The notes under the pieces: generated by a model
What the model was told of the DNA's origin: nothing
Database searches by the model: none
Seen by the model: the letters and a program-made list of their open reading frames with translations, nothing else
Made by a program: the position numbers and the translations under genes
Shown: positions 27,001 to 39,300 of the stretch, piece after piece
How the letters are laid out: each line of letters begins with the position of its first letter
How positions within the stretch are numbered: the first letter of the stretch is position 1
NCBI RefSeq assembly: GCF_037038585.1
Contig: NC_092560.1
Coordinates: forward strand, 58,769,049 to 58,833,048
Direction of reading: 5' to 3'
DNA from: Patagioenas fasciata
Lineage: Eukaryota; Chordata; Aves; Columbiformes; Columbidae
Length of the DNA stretch: 64,000 nt

Positions 27001-30000
27001 GTTTTCAAGTGTGCAAAATTAAAGAAGCATTCAGATTTTCATTTTGGTTAGGGAACTTCCATCTGAAAAATTCAGGCTCAGATTCTCAGTTCCTCCAAAG
27101 TTTCTGAGCATTTAATATATTTTGTTTTAGAGCCACCTCAACAAAAGATGATTACTACTCTATTTTCGTCTCTTCTTACTTCAGAGATTATGAAGTGAGG
27201 AAAAGCTTTAAGGAAAAATATCTCTATGGGATGTAAGTAACTTCTGGCAGGAATAAAATGTGATTTCTTAACAGTCACTATGGAGCAATGTACTTATTCA
27301 TCAGCCAGTTCATATCTAGCCATGTACTATGGCTGTGCCCTTGAATGTGGTTTTGGATAATGTCTGCCTCTGAATCTTTTTTTATCCTGCTTCTTTCCCT
27401 GCTTTCCTCCACCGCCTCTGCAGTTCCTCTCCAAATCATGCATAGTTTCTCAGTCCAGGATATAAAATCACATCCATGTTCCATAAAAAACACAATCCTT
27501 CAGGCTTTTCCCCTTATTTGGGACTAAAAAATGGAGCACTTTTAGTATCCAACATGCAAAATATAAAGTCCCCTGACATAACTATGCATTTTTTCAGGAA
27601 TCCAGCTTAGTTATTACCAATGTCTGTGAATATCATTTTCCCTTATACACTCTTGTCTGCTATTGTAACATGAACACTGCAAAGAGTTGGGAAGGTGTTT
27701 CTTGACTATACTGTTTATTTCATTGTTAAAAATGAAGAATTTGCTGAGTAATCTCTTTAAAACTGTGTCTATTTTCATACAGGAGGCTCCGTTTGGACAG
27801 CAGCCAGCCTGCTAATGCAGGAAACTGGTCAGCTTGTACAGAAGATTTGCTAGTCCCTGCAAGATTCCAGCTCCACTAACATGTTCCCAGTGCATTAACT
27901 GCAATACTAGAGAAGACCACACACTTTTCCTTTTCATTTAGCCATGAAAAAGAATGCATTATAGTTGTCTGGAGAGTTCACACGGACAGCATCACATGCC
28001 TTAGGCTCTGTCTTAGTCTGCTATATCTGGTTGTCTTGATGCGTTTTTTCTACTTATAGCAACCACATGTTTCCAAGGAACAGTTATTTTGAGAGGAGCA
28101 AATATCAGAAATCTACATTCTTTACGAAAGTATTGATAAAGAAAAATTTAACTTAGTAAATTAGCAATTAAACATACCTGGTAGCTGTCTTACACTGACA
28201 TCGGTGAGATTTCCACACCAATGTAGTGGGCACGTGTGTGCAAGGCAGCGCACTGTGGTCAGCTCAGCCTCCAGAGGCACCCGCCTCTCTTGCTCCATTT
28301 TGTGTAGTAAGATGTTGATTAATAATTTAACAGTGATGCGAGGAATGAGGTCTGTTTAATGTGAAGTAGGTGGAACCATTTGTCACACACTGTAATTTGT
28401 ATTTCTCCCTTGGCCATAACACTGTGCTTCACGCACACCTACTCTGCTGGAGCTGGAGTTGGCTCACATGAGTGTAACCGCAAACTTCATTCCCTTACCA
28501 GGAGCAGATTTGTTCCCTTCTTGCAGTGACCCACAGGCAGAGCAAAATCAGACTCATTCTGTGGAGTCTGGGATTTCTGTGCTGTTAAAGGAGCATCCCC
28601 AAAGTTGTGGAGGGCATCTAGCCAAAGAAAATCCATGTCAGCTGTACATTTGGCCCTGCAAAGCTGCTGCTTTTGAAGAAACAGTCTACTTATGTGCATA
28701 TGACACTATTGAAGACTCACCTCCTTTATATCCACTTAGATATGTAGCTAGAAGACAATGTTATTAATTGAAAGTCAGGTTAACTCAGCAGTGCAATGAA
28801 GTGGAGTGATAAGGTGTAATCCGTTTTCATCATACTGTTCTTCATACCCTCATTCATCTTAGTTGTGGCTTTATGGACTGGGTCATCAACATCTCAGTCC
28901 AGCATCCTAGTCCATGCAAGATTTAGTTGGTGCTACCACGTGGTGTCACCATGTGGTGTCAACTCCCTGGTCCATATTTCATTCGGAACAAATTCTGTTC
29001 TGTTGTAGCTGAGATTTAAATATTCTTTTTTTTCACCTAATAGAAATACAGAATTTTTTCATTGATGGATACCTTCTAACATTGTCTTTGAAAAATTCCA
29101 CAGGTGTGCAACCACCTCAGAGGTACAAGGAAGGAAGAGGTGAAATCTTTCATCAAAGCAATGCCACTGGAGAAAAATACGTGCACTTTTGGGTGTGCAG
29201 CTCTCCCCATTATGTCCTGAAGCTGAGAAAGACTTTGCATATCTGAAACCTTATAAATTGTTTTTCAGCTTCTTTTCTTCAAGCGTTAGTTGCTACGTTT
29301 ATTAATATTGCCTCTCTTATAGTCTTAGACGATCATGAAAATGACTGCACTAGGGCTTTAAAACTTAGCATATTTAGAGTCTGTCAAATGTAATGGAAAT
29401 GTATGGAAGTCATTCATACCAGTTGTCTTGAATTAGATTTGCAAAAAGGACACAGGATAGCATTTTTATCTCAGTTATGTATCTCTTAGTTAAAGCATAA
29501 ATTTCAACTCAATGACAATTTTATGCAACTGTCTAGATTGGGAAATCACTAATAGGACCTAAATAAAGGCAGGTTTGGAGGGCTGTTTGGGTAAGGAACT
29601 AAAAATACATCCATATCAGCCATAACAGAAAAGACTTCTTGTTATATCAGGTATAATGTTGGGAAGTATCTCTTATTTTGCTCTTAACCTCTTTATTTAA
29701 ATTCTGAACAAGGATAATACTACATTTAATATTGCATTTTAAAATATAATTACTGCTAATTCCGCAGGATAGACTTGAATTATTCTTTGCCTCACACAAA
29801 AACAATTCAGAGGAAATCTTTCTAAAATTAATATAGATGTATAACATGTATCAGGCCAGATGGCATGTACTCTGCTCCTTTGCATCAAATCCTAATGCAA
29901 GTGGATCTTTTGAGAAATACATTAAAATCCACTACACTCAATGCAGATTGTGAAACTATTACAGTTAATGCTGGAAGTTTCCCTGTGTATAGAACATATA

Positions 30001-33000
30001 GCAAGTGTATCGGTTGGTGTAATTAACTACTGAATCTAAGAAAATTGCAAATCAGTACAAATTTAAACTACATGTGCATTTGGAGGAAACATTTTTTTAA
30101 AAATTGACTTGTGTGGTGGGTGTGCAGTAGGATGTTTCATTGGCAGCAGTTGGTAGTCAGAATGAGGCACATATGCTGGTGACTATTACTATGCACAAGA
30201 GTTTATTTTGCCTGAACAGCTATTTTCGAAGTATGGAGAATGGATATGTATGTGACGATACAGGCATTTGTAACTTACAATCCCACATTTCAGGCAATAG
30301 AAAAGGCAATAAAAAATAAGGGCTTCCTTCACTGCCAACTTGTTCGGCACCTACAACATGTGTGTGTGCACGTATCCATGCACCTACAGCAAGCTGACCT
30401 GATCCAGCTGAGCAAAGCCTCACTTTGCATGGCAGCACAGTCCTTACTTCATGGCAAGTCACTCAGCATGTGGCACTCTCATGGGTACAGCAAGTCTCAC
30501 CGGACAGCAGTAGCAGTGTTGTTAGACTGGACTGCCTTCAAAAATATAAATATACAGTTATTTCCTGGTAAAATTATCATCAGATGCGATCTGTAATGAA
30601 AACCATATCCATCCCCTGCTGCCAAAGCTGTAAGAATTTTTCCACTGTTTCCTGACGTGTCAAGCAGCGCTCTGGTCCTCTGATGTTTATGGTTGTACAG
30701 TAGTATTTTTCACAGTTGAACTTGGTTTAGTATATAAACACATCATTTCCCAAATGGAAGGGCAAGCCTTTCAGGCACACCCAAAATTTCCTTTAGGTGA
30801 CCCTGACACAACTTGTGCCTTTACTTGTAAGAAAGTTGTATTTTTACCTTGAGATACTGATGTGGACAACAGCTCTCGAGGCAGAACCAAGGAAGAGACA
30901 AAACACATTCACTTCTGAAGTCAAAGCCAGGTGGCTCCCATAGCTTCTAAAATCCTTGTCCTCCCAATCGCATAGACAGGGATTTACATGGTTATTATCA
31001 TGCCTCCCACTGCCCAGCCCACATGACTGGAGCTAAATGTCTTTTTTTTCCCTCGCAACTTTTATTCTGGTATGGGCCAGGGCCGATGGTCAGAGGTGGG
31101 GATGACCCAGAGAGACCAGAGACACAGACCTGTAACAGGGGTGGGACTGGCAGGGCTTGGCAAGAGGCAGGGGCTCACTCCACAGCTCCCAAACTGAGTG
31201 GTAGCCATGGCTTTCCAGGGCAGCTCATGACTGGAAACATCTTTTTTCTTCAGGAAACAGTGTCTGCAAAGGAATTTATGAAAGAAAAACGTGACCTAGC
31301 AAACGACTTTTAAAAGGTGCTAGCTCCAGAGTAGCCATGCAGTCAGTGCTGGTTCTGGGATAATGAGCTCGGAGGGCTTGTCTGTTTTGGCTTAGGCACT
31401 CCTGAGATGCCAATAAACATTTCCTTTCCTTCTATGCAGGAAATAACACATCATCACACTCAAAATCTTCTTTGTGGGCAAAGAGGAAGCATGCCATCTA
31501 TACAAATAAAGCCAAGAATTTATTGTTGCTATAATGTAAATCTTCATAGTCTAATACAATCATTATGAGCCTACATGTTACTATTGCAGGAAAAGGGAGA
31601 CCAATAATGAGATCAGAGCACTTTTGTGCAAAAAAAGTGTCAATAATAGCAATAAAAAAACTGTAATGTATAACTTTATTAGTTTCTATGCCTTTCTTTG
31701 CTGCTATGCTCACCCTTCCACTGCTTCTCAGGACCTCCAGGAGCTTTGGACTACTGGAGAGGACAACAGCATTGACCATCAGACCCTGGAGTCCCTGACT
31801 CTGAGGAATGTGATGTTCATGGTGCTGCATTCTTCAGCCTCCCCTGAGATGCACTTGGCATCCATTTTTAACATTTTCCAACACAGTTTTATTATACACC
31901 TTCTTTTTTCTTCACTGGTCTACAGTTCCATGTTACAAATATATTCCCTATATATAGGTACCATTTATGTGTGTTAGATACTATATCTTGGTTCTCTTTG
32001 TTATCCCTAGAATCAGATTTGTCCAGCTCTGGGTCCATATTTCTAAACACGATCCCTGATGAGCTGTCTCCAGTGCCAAGCCTGTGCCTCGTCTCTTACG
32101 GCTCCATCCCTGTACGCCTCTGCAACTCACCCTGTGTCTCTGTTTTTCAAGTCCTCCCCTCTTCCCTACGTCATTGTGTCAGAGTCTTAAACATCTCATT
32201 TGACACAGCATCACCGCTTGCTGTGGCCAGCTATATAAAATTACGGTTGTACCGTGCAAGGATGAACAAAAGTAGAACAATTTAGCCAGACACCTGGTCA
32301 GTTAGAGAAATTGCTGTCATGCCTAAATAAAGTCAAACAGAGCGGTGGGCAGGTCAAGAGATGTCCAGACAGAAGATGCCCGACAAGCCACAGTCCAGAG
32401 GCCTTGCAAATTCACGGCAGAGCTCGTGGCCTGTTGCAATTCTATCTTGCAGGGCTACAGGGTTACACAGCAAAATGTTGTTGTCTCTGGAAATACCTGT
32501 GTTTCCGTAATCACTAATAGCAATACATTCACCCAGGATTTGAAAGGTTTCACAGGGTGTCACGTGCATGCAGGGACTGGGGAAGCTTGATTTGTCTTTT
32601 TAAGCTGCTGGGTTGTACTAAAACCCATGCAGTTAATGCCAGTGCTGTGCCTAAGAGATTAAGTACAGGTCCTATGGCCAGAATGACTGTGGGCTGAGAT
32701 GACCGCAAGCCGTCACCATGCTCTTGTGGTCTGGGATGTTCAGGGGGCTGCAATAGCCTCTGCAGAGCCTGGTGTGCCAAGTTTACTCCTTCAGAATAGA
32801 TGTTCTTCACATTTCTCAGTCACACCTCCTGCACGTATTTTAGGCCATTCCTTTTGGATAAGGTTTTTTTTCTTTTGGTTTGTTTTTTTTTTTTTTTTTT
32901 TTTTTGGTGGCTAAATATAAACATTTTAAGGTCCTTTCATCCTATGTCATCCCTAGCAAGGACAAATAAAAATGTTTCTAATTCCAGTGGTTTATCATAT

Positions 33001-33229
33001 GAAAGAAAACCCTATGACTTATTCAGAAAGTATTAAGGCTTTGGAGAAAAGGGTTTTACAAGATTGTCTGATCAGTTTGCCTGGTCTAGCATGTTTTGGA
33101 CACTTCATGGGAACTGGGTTTGAAAACCAGAACTGTGTTTGCTGGCCTTTTGCAGACCACCCCTAGTAGTCCCTCCAGCCCAGACTGACTGATTCTCTTC
33201 ACCTCTTCTGTTCCTGCTTTAGTTTGAAA
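24036..33229. other. Intergenic, no gene visible; GC-richer patch at 25.8-26.3 kb
   Basis: Unique-looking sequence. Positions 25,780-26,300 are clearly richer in G and C than the surroundings, contain scattered CpG and one GCGGCCGC octamer (26,244-26,251), and for that reason have overlapping open frames on both strands. No encoded family is recognisable. Confidence 0.6.
32883..32905. repeat. Poly(T) run, 23 bases
   Basis: A T run preceded by shorter T-rich tracts from 32,863. The minus strand would be a poly(A) tail of something lying to the right, but nothing recognisable is there. Confidence 0.9.
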
Positions 33230-33330
33230 GGATAGGATAGGATAGGATAGGATAGGATAGGATAGGATAGGATAGGATAGGATAGGATAGGATAGGATAG
33301 GATAGGATAGGATAGGATAGGATAGGATAG
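33230..33330. repeat. (GATAG)n pentanucleotide array, about 20 copies
   Basis: This is a perfect run of the 5-bp unit GATAG (CTATC on the other strand) over about 101 bases, with clean edges into unique sequence. The overlapping minus-strand open frames with LSYPI repeats are artefacts of the array. The bases just before it (33,160-33,195, CCCTAGTAGTCCCTCCAGCC) faintly resemble a CR1 3' end, so the array may also have grown from a LINE tail, but that is uncertain. Confidence 0.95.
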
Positions 33331-36300
33331 TGCAGGAAAAAACACTTTGGAAGGGCATTTCCTGCCCTGGCACCACAGAAATACCAAAGACAGGGGAACT
33401 GCAGTGCTTTCTGAAATAATCCCCACCTACACCTCTCAGTTTAACTCCTATCTGAATCTTTGTCAAATGAAGTACCAAAGTTTTCACCCAACTGTTTCTG
33501 TGTCTTAATCATCTTTCATAAATGTTAAAACAAATTCAAACTCCAGCTGTACTTAAAATTAGCTTAAATTGTTCTTTCATACCGAATATGTTTAACAGAG
33601 GCTGCATTATTTTACACCACATTGGAATTTTAAATTGGCTTGATTTGCTCTCATATTATTCTGTTGCTTTAGATATATTTTATACACAAGGATTTCAGAC
33701 ATGCTGAACATTGTTCACTGTTGCTGAAAAGACCCTTGTAATTAATAAGTAAAAGAAAGGAAAAAACCCTTATAAAATATTTAGAGGCTGCAGTTTTCTA
33801 ATTAGGGCACAGTATGTGAAAAGACCTCTTAAAAAAACACCTTATAATGGAACTGTATATATTTAAACACAAGTCTATTAAAAAGTAATAAATCTGATAT
33901 TGTATTTTTGTTCCATCTCAGAAGGCTTTGAAAGGTTTCTCACATTCTATAGTTGCCGTTTAACCACATGCTTCCAAAAATGAATTCAAGAGAGAAAATA
34001 TAATTTATTACCCCAGAGTAATACATAATGTGGTGATTCATCTCATCTAAATGCAGCTGCTTTCTTTATCATCTTTGTAAGTAGCATTCATTTTCCTGGC
34101 ATTAGCACAATTTACAAATTCATCCTGGTTCTCCCAAGATTCAGATAGCACCATTAGCATATATTTAGGAGTAGCAGACAGTGAGCAGCAGGTACAAATG
34201 GCTGGCTGATGAGCTAATATGCTTTGGGTACTTTTCCAGCTTGTACTATAAGAGAAAAAATACACTACTTCAAAGCCTACTAGTCACAAACCAGTTAGTA
34301 GAAAAGAATAATAAAATTACCTAAAAATTCAGCACTGAACTGGGTGAATAGGTATACTGACATGTTGCCTGATGCTTAGAATTCCAGTTAGGACAAGAAT
34401 TACCACCTAAGTGAAGAGATGCTTCAGCACATGATCATCCCATGTAAGCGCTTTTGTCTTTTTTTGCAGGGAGTTGTCAGTAACAGAAACGTAGGCATTT
34501 GCTGCCTACCAGCAGTGTGGGTAATAAATATCCAACAAGCCATAGCTGGCAGATCCTGCTGCCAACATGACTTTAATACTTTCATTTTAGCAAAGGATGC
34601 CACTTTCCTAACATACATTGCTAAATAAATCTGCTCAAGCGCTGAGCAAGTGTATCCCCGTCATTCATTTCCTTCCAACATTAAAACAGAGATACTATCT
34701 GCTGCTGAGAGGGCAAAACAAACCTTTTTCACAAAGCAGGCTTGGCAGGTTGCTCAGTGACGCTCAGGTCAGCAAGCACGGACGCAGACGTACGACCAAG
34801 CCAAAACATGACAATAATTAACCCTCTACTGTTTTAAAAAATACATATCTAAAAGAAAGAGAGAAAGCAGAGTCTTGTTGCAGTCCGTGTTTTACCCTAA
34901 TCCAGATTCTTTTTCTAATGACCTCCTGGCCAGTAAGCCATCCAATGTCCTATAGATTTGTTCAGTCTATGAATTTTATCTCCACCTCAATGAGTGGTGG
35001 CAGCAGAAGGAGAACTCCATGAAGAACAGATCCGCATGTTCTGCTGCATGCCCATGACTTGTTCTTCCTAACATCAGTAACCAAGCAGACAAATAGTGCA
35101 TCTGAATATGTTGCTTCGGTAAGAACATTTCAAACATGAACTAACCCTCTGGCAGACTGGAGACCTTCTCTCTAGAGGAAATTCTCTGTTGTGAACGCTT
35201 GAAACTTTGGCCACTGGTTTCAGAAGTATTTACTGTCTGAGCCAGCACAATGCAAGATCACCAAATTTCATATGTAAAATATTGAGTATTTTGTTTTTAT
35301 CATACTGTACTTGGCAGTTCTAAGAATTATTTGATAAAGAGATTGATACTAATGACTTCATTTTAAAGGCTTTTTCTCTGGATCCTAAAAGATGATTTTA
35401 AGAAGTCTTAGGCCAAGACTTATCTTGAAGGAGGTGAATTGGGAAGGGAGTAAAAAACTGATATAAGTGTTTGCTCTCTCGGGACTGAAAGAGTGGGAGT
35501 GAATCTGATACTATAAAGCTCATACCACAGGAGATTTTATTTATTATAAATACCAAAAGCAGAAAAAAGGTGCTCTTTTTTTTTTCATTTTTTTCCTGTT
35601 TGCTAATACAAGCACCTGTGAAGAGCCAGCCTCTAAAGAGCCGCAGTCCCTGGCCACCGCAGAGGTCTGTTCCAGGCCGCAGCATCTATGTGAGCTCATG
35701 CAGCAGCCACAGGTGACCCATTGGTGACGTGTGATGTTCACTTCAGCTGTCACACAGGACTACTCGGGACCAAAAACTGGCTCAAAGCAGGAATTTAAAA
35801 ATCAATGGGTTATTTCTTCTCTCAGCAACTCCCTGTGTTGTCCATGGTTAGAAATACAACACAGCTTGGCAGGACAAGGTGTGTAGCCTGGAAATTTGAT
35901 TCAAACTCGTCTATTCTTAGTGGCTACTCAACCTCCACAGCACGTAAAACCAGCTGCCCTTCAGCCTGCAGGTTCTCAGACCCTCTTAAAATTCACCTGG
36001 GATCTGTGAAGCAGGACAGGGTCCCCTGGGTGAGAACACCTCACACATCCTGACATGCCATCGTTCACATTCTCGCTGTTGACTGGGTTGCTTTCTTGCC
36101 ATCTGCTCACTGCTTTCCAGGTTATTTCTACCTTCAATTCAAAGGCAGTTTAAAGCAAAACAAATAATCAGCCTTTCCAGCTGAGGATGAGTTCAAACGC
36201 ACCTTATATTTTGAATTTCCTAGGCTTAGCCAGTAGGTCTTGGGTCTCACCCTTGGCATGTTTATCTTGGGACTCATCCCTCTGGAGTCATGAACTTTCC

Positions 36301-39300
36301 TCCCAGAGGAAAGCCTGCAGGGTCAGTTACAGCAAACTAAACCCATTTTAGGATTTCAGTTTCCGGGCATTGCACTTAGGACCAGATGCTTAAAAAAAAA
36401 AAAAATGTGTGTCAGAGATCACCTTGCAGGCACTTAAGTGGTCCTTAATCTATACCTTGTTTTCCTTTAGGTGGCCCCAATCATAACCATTACAAGTCTA
36501 AGAGACTAAGGTAGAGAAACACCCAGTTAATCTGTGCTAGTGAGTTTCAGATGCATGTTAACCAATGAGTTGCTTGAACCTACAAAGTCCTGAGCACCTG
36601 AGGTGCAAAGTGCATCTGAAACAGCCCCAAGAACATAAACCTGAAAGGGTAAGTACTTAAGGAATTAAACACTTTCAGGATTCAGCAGTGACTGATGGAG
36701 GTATTTGAAGTACATAATTCGGGAATTAGGTGCCTAAGTGTCTCCTTGAATGTAGTCCCAGACATTCTCATTCTGCAGCTCACTGCGGCAGCCTGTATAT
36801 TGGCTTCATTGCAATCTGGGACACAGCTCTCCTCTGGGCTGCTTGGTGTTCATCAGGACTCTGAGATGGAGAACAGAAAATTAACCAGGTTATCTCCCAA
36901 CTTACTGACAGAGATTAGGTTCTGCTCATTGTCAAACTGCTTTCAAATTACAAACCTTTGAACAGGAGTTAAAAATGAGCCAAGAGAGACTTCAAATTCA
37001 TCACTGAAACAATATCTTAGTGACAGTTATTCACAAGAGACAAAAAAGTATCCGACAGGTAAAATCTTGAAAAAAGACTTCATGAATATTTAATGCAAGT
37101 CCTGAGAACATACTCTGCCAAACTGGAGTATATGTATTGTAAATTTATACAAAAAATAGAGTTGTTTTGAACAGAAGGTGCCTGATGCACCAATAATAAG
37201 GAAAATGTTGAGTCTCCCCAACCCACAAACATGCAGCTAACTTTGCCAGTTGCTACAGATCACAGACCTTACAGGCCAGTTTAGTTCTATCACTCCATTT
37301 TTGCCTGGTTTTGTTTGTTAGGTTTGTCCCTGCTCCAGGCACTGGGGATGGTGACTGCCCTGTGGGATTGAAGGTTGTCAGGAGAAGTACAGCATGTCAG
37401 GTTCAAAGGTCAGAAGGTGTCGTGCCTCGCACACAAGGTAGTCTTGTATTCGTAGCAATGCTGAGAACCATGACAGCTTCTTGAAGAGCATGTACTGAGT
37501 GATAGCTGCCATTTTTCTCTGCCCCTGACTTTCCTGGTTTGGGGAATACCTGTAGTTGCAGCTACAGCTGCCAGCTGGAGTCTGACCTGGACTAAAGCAA
37601 TGTTAGCCTCTAATCCTGGTTTAGAAAAGGTGTTAAGAGTATGAAAAGGTGTTCAGATTTTGTGTAAATCCCAGAATACATAGAAAACTATTTGGGGGCT
37701 TTTCTGTGTAGGAATGTTCAGACTAGTTTTCATGTGTTGGGTAGGTATGGGAACTTAGGTTATTAGAGCTACATACCTCCCTATGTGAACACTGGGCATT
37801 CTTGTTCGGAATTAAAATAAACTCAATTTGATTTGCTTTAATTCATTAGCAGGATAAATTAAGCTAAATGGAAATAACATGAATCCTGAACGAGTACATA
37901 AACACAAGGCTTTAACATGGTTTAGCTAATCTACTTTAGATCTAATTCGGACACATTTTCCTGTCTCTCCAAGTAGACAACTGTTTAAGGCTAGAGCCTA
38001 TAAGGAATGCAGATCCTGTAAGCCTAGCTTAAGGTGCCTGGCTCGCAGAGGGGACCTCTGTGTCGGATGACTTGGCTCTCTGCATAGTTTATGTGCACAG
38101 TTCTCAGAGAGACAAGCAAAATGAAATCTAGAAGCAGCCTGTGAAGAAATGAGCACCGGGGTTATGGGCAGCACAGGCCATTTGAGATCCCATGTCTTTC
38201 CTACACAGCTTCAGATTAATGTTTTTATAACTTGGGGATATACAGCCCAGCATCCTCTTTGGTGGGTGGGCACCTTCAGTTTGTCCCCTTGAAGCTCGGC
38301 CCTGACAGATGCTGGTGGGACTGTCACTGTCTCCTGCACACTTCACTGGCTGGCAGGGAAGCAGCTTCACCCACGTGGAGGGCAATTCCAGTTCCTTTGG
38401 CCTCAGCAGTCCTGGTGCACACCTCCTGGGAGCAGGCATCTGTGATCTGTGTGAGCTAGGTCTCCTCTTTGCCTTATCGCCTCTGAGAGCAGAAGAATGC
38501 CAAGGGAGGTTGTGAGACGACCTTGAAGCTCATTGCTTTGAGACTGGGAGGTGCTTCCCAACAGACGTTCCTCCTCCCGTGGCTGCTTCTGTATTTTACA
38601 TCAAGCAATCATGTATTTTAAAGTGGCCACAAACTGCCTACCGTGGGATACTTCATCCTTTGGATCTGTACTTATGAACAGCGGGAAACCTGCAGCATCC
38701 TCCAGCTTCCTTCTCTGGCTGTTAACACATAGGTCCATAGACTGTGCTCGGATTGTGAGGAAAGAGACAATTGCTTCCTCCTTCCTTCCCAACCCCCAGC
38801 CCTAACAAGTTCCAGACAGGCTTTTCTCACCACCTTGGTACACTGAGCAATGCTCCAAGGTGCAGAGTCCGCACTTTATCTGGTTACTACTGTGTGCAGT
38901 TAAATTTCTTTCCTCCCCACCCCCAGGCAGAGGGATTCACGTTGCTCAACTCTTTTGGCCAAACACATTCCTTAACTGTTGTTTAAAGTGTGAGCAATCA
39001 GTTCTGGACCCACAGCACGCTCCATCACTACGTGAATTTCGGGGGTATGGACAGCTTGGAAAATTACCTGTTTGAGACACTGTGAGACTGACGTGTCCTT
39101 ACTTAGAGCCACTCGGAGGAAAATATAGGCAGAATGGGACATCAGCTCCAGCTGCTCACCTCGGCAGGGTGATGCATCAGCCATATTTTTATTCAGGGTT
39201 TAATATGTATTATCACAACTTCAGTTTTCCATCTGACTTTCATGCCACTCAAAATTCAGCTTCAAGGCATCCTGACACATTGTTTACCTCAACCAAAGCA

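Noticed and set aside
33086-33487. 133-codon minus-strand frame with LSYPI repeats
   Set aside because: It is produced by the (GATAG)n array.
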